From Morinoia aosen (lineage: Eukaryota; Arthropoda; Malacostraca; Amphipoda; Talitridae), in NCBI GenBank assembly GCA_030386875.1, contig CM059560.1, forward strand, positions 25,579,683-25,643,682: DNA of 64,000 bases, given 5' to 3'. The position numbers were made by a program, and so were the translations under genes. The notes under the pieces are model-generated. The model was not told where the DNA came from and did not search any database. It was given only the letters and a program-made list of their open reading frames with translations. Below are positions 50,501-62,500 of the stretch, in pieces (within the stretch, counting starts at the first letter, position 1; each line of letters begins with the position of its first letter).

Positions 50501-53500
50501 TGTTCCAGAAGAAGGAACCACATTATGACGCCGCCAGATGGTAATCCTGATAAAATTATTGAAAATGGCTCAGCCAAGTAATGTAATGGTTTGTTCCTCC
50601 AGTTATAGATTTATAGGACCTAAATTAGAAAGAGTAGAAAAGTGTTCTAAGATATGACACACTTTTGTTGCTCTATTACTCTGTATCTAAATTTTGGTGT
50701 AAGAGACAATGCCAAATTTAGGAAAAAAATATTTTGACCGTTCAGAAACCCATGTTTTTTGTTTTAAGCCCGTTTCTAGGAACTATTCTGAAAACTGTCA
50801 GGTTCTAGACCAAAAAATGGCGTACGTTGCTTGCATTTTTGGTTTGAAGGTTGGCGACTTGCTTATCATTTTGATGGTGTGGATGATTTAACTCTTGTAT
50901 GTTTTGCTGATTTTACTACTTCGAACGGAACACAGCAGAATAAGATTTGAACAAAATATTATTTTTTTTAGATTACGTCAGTAAATTTGGGACACGAAAG
51001 CGTTCCAAAAAATGAAAGAATGAAGGTAACGTATGGAATGGAGTTGAGGAAGCGTAGAATCTATGTACGAAGTGTAGTCTCAAACAAGATTCCCTGTACA
51101 AAGAAACAGTAAGTTCAGAAGGAAGGTCCTGAAACGAGATGAAAGTGTATGAAGAAAGTCAAACGTGCTTATGAGTAAGACAGTAGTATGTTTTTTTCAT
51201 GCTCCATCATGTATGAAAAATTTTGAGCTTGTTTGAAAAGTTGTGTATTACAGCTCCATGCAGTAAGAGTAATAAGTCATTGTGTGTAACATAGATACCA
51301 AGCGCAAAACAAGTGACTTGGGACATTCATGTCTTCAGGATTACGAAGACTCTTCTCCCCAAGAAGAAGCAGCTCACGAAGACGAGGAGTGTGTGGAAGG
51401 TGTCCCTACGGTTGTCGCTTCTCCTGATCTCGACAAAATCTTAGGAGGCGTCGAGCAGGTCCTGGAGATCTGCAAGAGTACCTTGCTTGCCACTCCTCCT
51501 TTGCAGCATCACTTCACAGAAGGGCAAAGGTAAGAAGCTTTCGAAATGGCGTTTCAATCTTCTAATGCGATAGCACTTGAAAGTACAATCGTACCATTTC
51601 ACCGAAGTAATTCTTAAATTTAGCAATTTTTGAATGAAATGATTGTTTAGAATGATTTGTATTCTGCTACTTTTGTTTTATAATATTTACAACGTGATAG
51701 TTTACATTTTTATAAATCCTGGGTGTTATTTTCCTGCTGTAGATCTGTTTTTATTTTGCATTTTTTACTAAATAAACGCAAACTGATACATTTCTATCGT
51801 GCTGATTCAATTGTTTGTTAGAATTAAAGGTTACCATTAAGTAATTTGAAATATTGTTAATATTATTGTGACACTGTGATTCCCCTCAGGGGGATACAGG
51901 TATTGTATCTATGGGAATTAGCGCTCCCAGGGGGACTATGTGAGGGCCTGAGCTAAAGGTTAGGTAGGCTTCCTTTTGTTGAAGTAGAATAGGTTTTCGT
52001 TTTGTTACGGACCATCTTTTTTCGGTTCACTGCTGTCCTGTTTTTCAGCACCTACTACTTTCTTCTTCAACTTTTTCTTGTTTCATGAACTTCTTTCTTA
52101 GCTTCCTGTTTCTGTGCACCTTGTGCATAGATTCCGCGTTCCCTCAACTCCATACTAAATGGTGCCTTCCTCCTTCCTCTCTTAGAACATCTTAGGCGTG
52201 CAATTAAGGGAGGCTAAAACTTTCTTATGTAATAATAATGTGACACTGTGATTTATATTTAGAAGTAATAAGTTTTTCCTTCCACTTACCACCAAGCGTG
52301 AAACTTGTTCTATCGTAACGTTTTAAATTTATTCAAAAATAAATCTGAACATAGTCGGAGAATTTTCAGCATTTTTTACATGGAAATAGTTTTTCGTAAT
52401 TCTAATTACCAGCGAAATTCCATGTTTTGTTACCTGAAGTTATTAAAATTTGAATTACTTGAGAAATGCATAGTTTTCTCTGTTCTGAAAACTTTAGAAT
52501 AAATTCGATTTTTGAGCTTCCCAAGTATTTAATTCCCTTCAGTTTTCAGTTCTAGGCGTAAGAATTTTTCCATAAGCCATGGGTTACAGGACGGCCTTGG
52601 CTTGCGTTAATCAGCAAACGTTCCTGGATGCACATGTCAATTCATTCTATACCTGTTTACGTGATTGGGACAAGTTTCACCCTTGCCTACGTTGCTGCTT
52701 GTAGTCTACACCGTGGCGCGGGTGGTTCGCCATCAGGCTTTGAACTAGGAAAACCTTGGATCGATCCCTATTCGATACCTGCGGTAATTTTACCAGACCG
52801 CAGGCTCCTTGAGGGTAATGACATTTGGAGGCGACGTGAAGAAGAAGCAAGAGAAGGAACTCGTCTACTCACTAAGATTGTTCTCCACTCACTCCCTCTT
52901 CTTAGGTTAAAAAGCTTAAAAACCACATGTAAGACCCCTTAATAGATATTTCCGTTAAAGAGATGCATTTTTCATCCAGCCGCTTGTCGCGCTCGTCAAC
53001 GGACGATGAGAACAGCACTTTGCATCAGATGCTGGACTCAGACCACAGGCTGCCGCAGATGGTGTCCACTATCAGGGAGAGTCTGGAGACCAGCTGGGAT
53101 TTGGCCCAAGAGAAGCTCTCTCTACTGCAGCAGCTGCTGGAGAGCATCTTGGCTGTGCAGCAAGAAGAGTTAACGGAAGAGGCCTTTTTCTTGGACTCAG
53201 ATTCCGACCAGAGCTCTGGAGATAAAGGAAAGGAACCCAAAGCAGTGGAAAGCGGAGAAGCTGAAGGTAGTGTTGGTGAGTTCTTCACCGCCGTAAAATT
53301 TGTGTTTTGAAGAATGGTATGTGAATGTATCTTAAAGAAATTGAGTGAAAATTATTTTCCAGTATTCACGCAATAGAAATTTCTACTTTCACTTTGTTCC
53401 TAAATGAAATAATACCTCGAAATTTCTCGGAAGTGTGGAGAGTGATCTGGTCATGTCCTTTAAGGCGTATGACACAAGTATAACATTTGTTTTGTTATCT

Positions 53501-56500
53501 CAACACGTCACGGGGGTAGTGAAACTGAAGTTCGTTATTCAACTCGAATGAAGTCAATTCTATTATTCAGTATTGGCTATCACAGACATTAAATAGACCG
53601 TGATTTCATTTGGCTTAGATTTAGCGTTTTTGAAAATTGGCTTTGTTTCCACGTTTGTCAGCAGAATTATGAAAATCCCTCATTGACGCCGCAGTCAGTG
53701 TATTAACCATACTTCTCTCATTACGGCTTAACACAGGAATGTGTAAGGAATTTCTTGCGATTGAATTTTCGAATTCTATCCCCAGAGTCGGGAGAAACTG
53801 ACTTAGCTCGACAGCTCGGTGCGGTGGAGGCATTGCTGACCAAGTGTCAGGAGTTACCGCGATCCTGTCAGCTCGGTGTACTGGACTTGAATTTATCAGC
53901 AGCTCGAACGTGGCTGACAGACCAGCTTACGCTGCACAAGCGCGCCGTGCACCATCAAGTTATTGGGTAAACACACCTCTTCAGGGGGATAAGACTGTTG
54001 GATCTACGGGAATTAGAACTCACAGGGGGAATATGTGAAGTCGCGAGTAAAAGGTTTGGTAGGCCTTCCTTTTGTCAAAATAGAATAGTTTTGTGTGGTT
54101 AACAAACCATTTTTTTTTCGGTTCACAGCTGTCCCATTTTTCACCGCATATTTTTCAACTTTTGTTTTTGTTTCATAAACTTCTTTCTCAATTTACTATT
54201 TCTATGCATTTTGTGAATAGATTCCGCGTTTTCTTTACGCAATACCTAGTGGTGTCTCCCTCCTTCCTCTCTTTGGAATGCCCATGCTGCAGTTAGGTAG
54301 GCTCAAACTAACATCTAATCTAATCTTTTGGGTATAAATTTTTATCTCACTAAATTTTAGTAAGATCGTTCACACGAGTGTCTAAAAAATGGTAATTTTT
54401 GGTTAAATACACAGATACAAAAATTTGAGCATTGGAAAAGTTTTTAAACCTTTTTGCATTATTGCATTGTTTTAAACGAAGCTTTCTTTGGTTTGGGTCA
54501 GCTTTCTTCGAATCCGCTACTAACTTCCCTAAGCTTTAACAGATCTAGTCGCAATTCATCTAAAATTAATATCAATATTTTTATATTCACTAATGTTAGT
54601 GGATGCCAAAATATATCATTTTCAGTAGATATTTTCTTCAATATTAACATAGTAAATGAATACATTCGAAAAGATTTACGCTATTTTACATTGCTTTAGT
54701 TGACTACCCCTCAGGGAGATACAACTACTGTTCCAAAAACTTTTTTCTCAACTTACAGTTTCTATGTCCCTTCAGCATAGATTCCGCGTTCCTATATCTC
54801 CATACTAAATGGTGCTTTCCTCATTCCTCTCTTCGGAACGCTTTTATTAGCAGTCAGGGGCTCTTAAACTGACATCTAATCTAACCTTCAGTCTACCACA
54901 ATAAACGAAGCCATAGCAAGAGCAGCGCGTGTGACGGACACAGAGGTGAGCTAACACGAGGCTTGCGTGCCCAGGGCCGTGGAGCGCCGCATTGACGCGC
55001 TGGAGCGGGAGGTGACGGAGCGGTGGCTGGGCCTGGAAGTCGCGCCTGTCACCGCCGCTCAGGTCGTGTCGCTCCTCAACTACGTCCTCGAGGTGCAGCG
55101 CGTGGTGAGTGGTGGAGGGTGGGGTTTGTGTGAGTGGCGGGGTGCAGCGCATGGTGAGTGGTGGAGTGTGAAGTTTGTGTGCGTGGTGGAGTGTGGCGTG
55201 TGTGTGAGTGGTGGAGTGTGGGGCTTGTGTGAGTGGCAGGGTGCAGCGCGTGGTGAGTGGTGGAGTGTAGGGTGTGTGTGAGTGGCGGGGTGCAGCGCAT
55301 GGTGAGTAGTGGAGTGTGAAGTTTGTGTGCGTGGTGGAGTGCAGCGCACGGTGAGTGGTGGAGTGTAGCGCATGGTGAGTGGTGGAGTGTAGCGTGTGTG
55401 AGTGGTGGAGTGTAGCGTGTGTGAGTGGTGGAGTGTAGCGTGTGTGAGTGGTGGAGTGTAGCGTGTGTGAGTGGGGGAGTGTAGCGTGTGTGAGTGGGGG
55501 AGTGTAGCGTGTGTGAGTGGGGGAGTGTAGCGTGTGTGAGTGGGGGAGTGTAGCGTGTGTGGGTGGTGGAGTGCAGCGCACGGTGAGTGGTGGAGTGCAG
55601 CGCACGGTGAGTGGTGGAGTGTGGCGTTTGTGGGTGGCAGGGTGGAGTGCGTGGTGAGTGGTGGAGTGTGGCGTGTGTGTGGGTGGCGGAGTGCAGTGCG
55701 TGGTGAGTGGTGGAGTGTGGCGTGTGTGTGAGGGGCGGGGTGCAGTGCGTGTGAGTGGTGGAGTGTAGCGAGTGTGAGTGGTGGAGTGTAGCGAGTGTGA
55801 GTGGCGGAGTGTCGCGAGTACGACTGGCAGAGTGTTATATATATTTCACACTCACATGAAAGTTGACATTTTCATCGTGCACGATATTCACGTTCGACAA
55901 GACCGTGTCGCGGTAATGTTACCGTCACATAGCCACTTAAGACTGCTGACGACACCTTCTCGGGCTCAGGGAAAGTAACTTAAATGTTAGATGTAATATC
56001 CGTAGACTGTTTTGATGCGTCATTCCTTTAGACTCCTAAAACAAAAAAAAAGGTTTTTTTTAATGCAACCTGTACTTACCAGCATGTAAGGGTAAATTAA
56101 GCTTCAAGTTACGTATGATTTTTTTGTGTTGCTCCATTTACCCAAAAACATGTAAAAATTCAACTACTATACAATATATCCAAGAAATAGGTGCATTATT
56201 TTAATCTCTAGTATTACGTATTGTCTATCACGAATATCGTGATAGACAGGTTAAAAAAAGTTAGAACAACAGGTTCTCACTTCCCATCACTATTTGTTAA
56301 TAATCGACTATTCTTGTAATCATCAGAGATTTTATTTTAATAAGTCTTATTCTAAAACACCTTAGTTCTAGGGATATACAAGATATGTGAAGAGTGAACT
56401 ACCTTCATACATTGAGTCACTACATAAATTCTTCACAGTCCTTACTCTGGAATAAAACAGCTTATAATACATCAAATCAATCATGCATGCACTCTCACAA

Positions 56501-59500
56501 ACTACATGGATTAGTGTGTATTCAAAAACGACGATAGGATCACCGCAGTACAAACGTTTTTGCTTGATCCAACCGCTGGGACGGTGTGTGCCCACCTGCC
56601 CTTAAGTTCGGTTGTTTGACGTGACCAGAAGAGCCTCTGCCCCGGTCCTAACGCTCCCATCTCTGACGCTGGGCAGATTGGCTCCCTGGAGACGAGGGAG
56701 CTCATGATCACTCGTGCGTTTCGGACGGTGCAGCGCTATGGCGTTCCTCTCAGACCTGAGGTGAGGCCTTCGCCAATGTTTATCATTTGTTCATTATTTC
56801 CCATATATATTTCGTACACGAATTTTAATTATTTTTTTGTGCTGTGTGATTGTATGTTTCATGAAGTTCTGATGTTTTGCACACAGCTAGTTTGTACTTG
56901 TATGTTCAGCAGAAAGACTTTTAAGTTCCTGGAGAAGATTTACGAAATTTACGCAGCTGATTTGGTAAGTACATCGCTAACCAGCCATAAAAACACACCG
57001 GTCTTCAAAAAGGAACAATCAGTTTATCCTTGAGTGAATTTTTTCCTTCCAAGGTGGAGGGGAAATACGAGACGCTTTTCAAGAACTTAAAGCGGCTCCG
57101 CAAGTGCCTACGTCGCAGCGTTCTCGAGCGTCCCTCGACCGTGGCCAAACTGAAAAGCTTGCTCGCGTCAGAAGTGCAAGAAATCGACAAGGAGACGGAA
57201 AAGTTACACGAACAAGTGGAAGTAAGACATTTTTATTTTAGTTCTGACACAAGTGTGTACCTGGGGATAGGAGGGGGCTTTAGGCAAATTATTCGGAGCG
57301 CAAGCTTGAATGCATCTGTTCTTTTGAGCACAGCTTTCCCTTGCTGTACCGCCAGTGTATTCTCACTTAGGCTTCGCTCTATTATTGGGCGTTGTGGAGA
57401 CATTCATAAAGTTTTCTTTCATTTACAGTATGTATTTCCAAGTTCATTTAACTTGAGTGCTTACGCTGTACGGCATGAGGGTGAATGAAAATCTCTGTAT
57501 TTTCATGTATGTCTTAGTTTTTATTATGTTAATGTTAAGAACACGAGTTTTATTTAAGTTTATTTTGAGAGTTTCTCAGACAGAAAGGGCTTTGATTTTT
57601 CAAATTAAATAGTCAGCATTAATTGTTTCAAGTTTGGATCTGCATTCTTAATCGTGTGTTGTAAGCTGATATCCCTGAATAAGTGCTGTTTGTCGTCATC
57701 GCAATTATTTTTTAGGAAATGATAGTTGACTGTACGTTAATACTATGTAAGCAGACGGATACTCGGTTACTCATAAACATGACTAAACGTATTTGAACGA
57801 GCTACTCCCATCAGAAGTGTACAACTTTTTTATCTATAGGAATTAACACTCCTAGGATAAAGATTTGAGGTCCCGTTAAGCAGGCCTTCTTTGTGTTGCA
57901 ATAAAGCATGTTTTCATTTCATTAAGGAACATTCTTTTTTGTTCACTGCTGACCTGGTTTTCCACGCCTCACACTTTCTTTTTAAACTTTTTTCTTGTTT
58001 CCTAATCTTTCTTTTCAACTTATTTTTTTCTGTGCGCAAGGAATCCTGTACGGGAACACATCTTGTGCATAGATTCTGCGTTTCCTTAACTTCAAACTAA
58101 AAGGGACCTTCATCCTTCTTCTCTTTAAACATCTTCATTTAACAATCAAAGTTGAATTTAATATAACCAATCAATTAAGCGTGCTATTCTCACAGACTGT
58201 TATCAAACCACTTTTAATTCCATTACTTTTTAATCACTGATTTGTCCAATAAACAATGAGAAGAACTCGGAAGCGACTCCACACCATGCGTATAATGAAT
58301 ATCAGAACCATCCAGCTATCGAGTTAAGTTCACTTGTTAAACTGGTCTCCGAAGTTCCTCCATATTTTATTGGCTTGTACAGTGAAGTGAAAAACTGGTT
58401 CGACGCTAATTTTACATTCAGTTTACCAAGTAGTTCACCTCGTGTTTGTGATATTCTTTTGAGTTTATTCGCAAGTGCCAGAAAATAGGGGCAAGTAGAC
58501 ACACCCAATGTTCTCCTCGTAACATGCTTACAGCCCCAGACATTAAACAACTCACTTCATGGGTTGTGCAATCGCTCATCTGCTGCTCGTACAACAGGCA
58601 CTGAAGTACCTACGCATCACCAGTGATCGTGAGGAGACCCTGCGCATGCTGGAGGCTGCCGAAGGCCGGGCGGCTGTCATACGGAAGCAAGCGCAGACGG
58701 TCGAGGAGCGCCAACGCGACTTCCAGGTGGCGTGGACGTTCAGTGATTTTTGCTCGGAAGATACAGAGGTGTATGCACTCCGAACGTAACCCTTTAACGT
58801 CGGAATTTTTGTGCTCATATAACTGTTATCGCAACCATCGTCACTAAACGGGCGCCGGATCAGGCAGTCACTGATATCAGGATGAGGAAGGAACTGCCAC
58901 TCAGCAATGAATTCCAAAGAACACATTAGGGAACTAATTTAACAAGAAATACAATGTATTGAGGCGATTTTCGAAAGATAACTCTAGAGTCCTCTCGGGC
59001 GTTAAAGGGTTAAGCAATTATTGCACGTCCGTTCAGGTCTGCGGCGTTAGGGTTCGTGAGAGCCGTTTTCAGCTCCCTATGGCAGAATAAATAGTTTTGG
59101 TATTGAGAATCCTGGGTAATTTGGCCCCTGGATATTCTCAGTTTTATTTGCTATTTTTCTTACGGACTGATGAATTATTGCGATTCTTAACAAAAGTGCA
59201 TTCAACGAGTCCTCTCTGTAAAAAACTTCTGGTGCCAGATTTGACAAGTCTGGGATCTTTTTAGTCCAAAAAGTACGAATCAAACTCACTTCAAAAAAGT
59301 TCTCCACAACTTTTACGTTTGAGAAGAAAGTCACAGTAAATCGAACTGTAAACACTATTTTGTAGTGTTAAATAACCAAAGAGCGTTTAGTTTTTTTGAC
59401 TGGGTAATTCACTTTCGCTGCTAGATTTCGATCATGTACATATAAGTGAGAGTAAATCGTATTTTAAATTTGAATGTAATTTCATGACAGTTTCAAATTC

Positions 59501-62500
59501 AGAATTCTTATTTACCGCAACCTCTCCTAAGTACAAAAGAGAAATGACCTAAATCATCTCAGAATACGGTGTTCACATTGAGCCAACCGAGATGGTTGGC
59601 TATACCTTTTGAAGTGTACTTACTCGAATTTATCTGTTTCAATATAAGTTAAATTTTTTACGGAAAAAATTTACCTGCAGTTTTCCAAGCTTATAATATA
59701 TGGAAATGAAAATAATGTGAGCGAGAGATTTCAATGTTACAAGACAAACTTAAAGGTGATCGCTAGAGAACATCATCTCATTCGTAGATGGTGGACAATA
59801 ATTATCTTTGCAGGGCAAAAAATGATGTCGTGTTAGATCTAGTAATGAAATTTGTCATATTTCGAGGGTGGATGACATTACAGTTGGAAGTGAGCGACTT
59901 CACGAAGCTGTCTGAGGTGGAGGAGGTGATTGCCGTGAAGACTCAACTCTGGCGCTGTCTGGACAGCTGGGAGAAGCAAGGCGCCCATTGGCTGCAGGTG
60001 GGGAGTTACATTCACGCCGTCCTTGAAACTCTGTTGCCTTTCAAAAGAAATCCCCCTCAGGGGGATACAGGTATTATATCTATGGGAATTAGCGCTCCCA
60101 GGGGGACTATGTGAGGGCCTGAGCTAAAGGTTAGGTAGGCTTCCTTTTGTTGAAATAGAATAGGTTCTTGTTTTGTTACGGACCATCTTTTTTCGGTTCA
60201 CTGCTGTCCTGTTTTTCAGCACCTGCTACTTTCTTCTTCAACTTTTTCTTGTTTCATGAACTTCTTTCTTAGCTTCCTGTTTCTGTGCACCTTGACTTTG
60301 AACTCTCGATACTTAAGTAAAAATGTGAAAAAATATATCTGTCGGGCCAAGTGCGTGCCTGCTTTCACTGTGCCAAGATTGCTTTCATTGTGCGTCGATC
60401 ACCTTTTAGGGTGGTCGTTAGCGCGATCGATAGCGTTCTGGTGCGGTGAATTTAAGTCCTGAGTTCTAATCTCGTGAGCTCCTCGTACATTTATTTGTTT
60501 GAAAAACCTTGTGGAAGCAGTAGCTTTCCGTACCAGATTCGTAACTGTTTCTGGGGGGTGACTTGACTTTGAACTCTCGATACTTAAGTAAAAATGTGAA
60601 AAAATATATCTGTCGGGCCAAGTGCGTGCCTGCTTTCACTGTGCCAAGATTGCTTTCATTGTGCGTCGATCACCTTTTAGGGTGGTCGTTAGCGCGATCG
60701 ATAGCGTTCTGGTGCGGTGAATTTAAGTCCTGAGTTCTAATCTCGTGAGCTCCTCGTACATTTATTTGTTTGAAAAACCTTGTGGAAGCAGTAGCTTTCC
60801 GTACCAGATTCGTAACTGTTTCTGGGGGGTGACTTGACTTTGAACCCTTGTGCATAGATTCCGCGTTCCCTCAACTCCATACTAAATAGTGCCTTCCTCC
60901 TTCCTCTCTTAGAACATCTTTGTTGTGCAGTTAAGGGAGGCTAAAACTTTCTTATATAATAATAATTCAAAAGAAATCTTTATTGCCTTTCCAAAGAAAT
61001 CTTTACTGATAGCTTCAATTTTTTCAATCTTGTTTTATTTAAAATGGTTTCTCAGTAACTCAACTGAAGGAGGAGGGCGGGTAGTGTATGCTAAAAAAGA
61101 AAGAGGGTTCCTTTACTATAGGTTTTCTCCGTTTTCTACCATTACCAGTAGAGCTACATGCGTTTGTCGAATGTGTCTTTCTTACCTTGTATAAAGTGAA
61201 ATGCTCGACCTTCTAATCATGAAAATGCTACGTGTATTGTTTGTTTTACTTTATATACCCTCATTATTGTATTTCACGTGCGGTATGAATTATATTACTC
61301 CAATAGTTCATGTAATTTAAACTGAATTACACTTTTAGGTGATAGAAAAATTTCCTAAACATTTTTTATTGTGCATGAATATCAAAATAGTTCATAGTAT
61401 ACTAGAGATAAGTTCTAAAAATAGACCAGACGTTGCTCTGTACACGAAGGCAGTCGAATAGCCTGAAACATCGAGTGGAATAGATCGCTGTGCGTACTAC
61501 ACAAATATGTGAAATTCTGGGGTAAAAAATTCACGCCTCTTTTCACTGAAGCGAAAAACTCTTGGGTTTGAGATGGGAATTTTGGCCTTTTCTTTTCTTT
61601 AATGGGAACTGAATAAGATAGCAGTCCCGTTGTTTACGTACACGAATTATTTGTTAAATTGCCCCGAACATCAATACGATTTCTCTCCTTGTACCTGACG
61701 TTCTTGTGACATTTCAGACTGAAGTGCGGCAGCTGAAGTGCGAGGAGGTGGTGTCTGTGACACGAGGCTACCGGGCCACGGTGGAGCAGCTGCAGGGCAC
61801 CAGCGAGGGATCAGCGGTGCTCGAGCACCTCGACCTGCTGCTCAAGAAGTTCGAAGAGAAGGTGAGACGCGACCTCTGGTGCGAACATGGCTAGCTCGTT
61901 CTATACCAGCAGTGCTTGTTCTGCCGAGAACTTTGTAGTGTTTATGCTCATGACTCGAATGGCGACAGGGCAAACAATCCAAATGACGTAAAAGGTGAAT
62001 GGGTTTTTGACACCTTGTTCACACTTATGATATCGTGACTGGTTTACACGAGAGAAATGGAACTTTCATGTAAATCTTCTCTATATTCATGGCGTTAATT
62101 TTGAGGTACTCTGTCAAGTGCCAATTCAAGCCTCCCAAAATTCTAATTTCAAATTTACAAGCCCACGACAAAACCTCGTATGCCAAATACCATCTAGAGA
62201 TTTGAAGGGAATTTGTAGAAATAAATTCTATATATTTAATAAAAGACATAAACTTGTGCACTCATGTTTCAACTTGGAATGACGTTTGGCTCGACTGAGC
62301 CGTTATTGGGGTTGAGCCCCACAACGCCCTTCATTTCGCTGCTGCACCCAAGGATCAGAATTTCGTTGCAGAAGAACCAATTGAGTGAAGTTCATACATA
62401 AGAAGTTCAACAACCTCGTGGGGTGGATCTTTTTGCTTCTGTGAATGTTCGGCGCACTTCTCAACGGACACTTCTCTTACAAAACGAGGCGTCTTTGTCG

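Noticed and set aside
54847-55605. 252-codon minus-strand ORF and overlapping ORFs on both strands
   Set aside because: They arise from the G-rich minisatellite with few stops; the low-complexity His/Thr/Pro peptide is a by-product.
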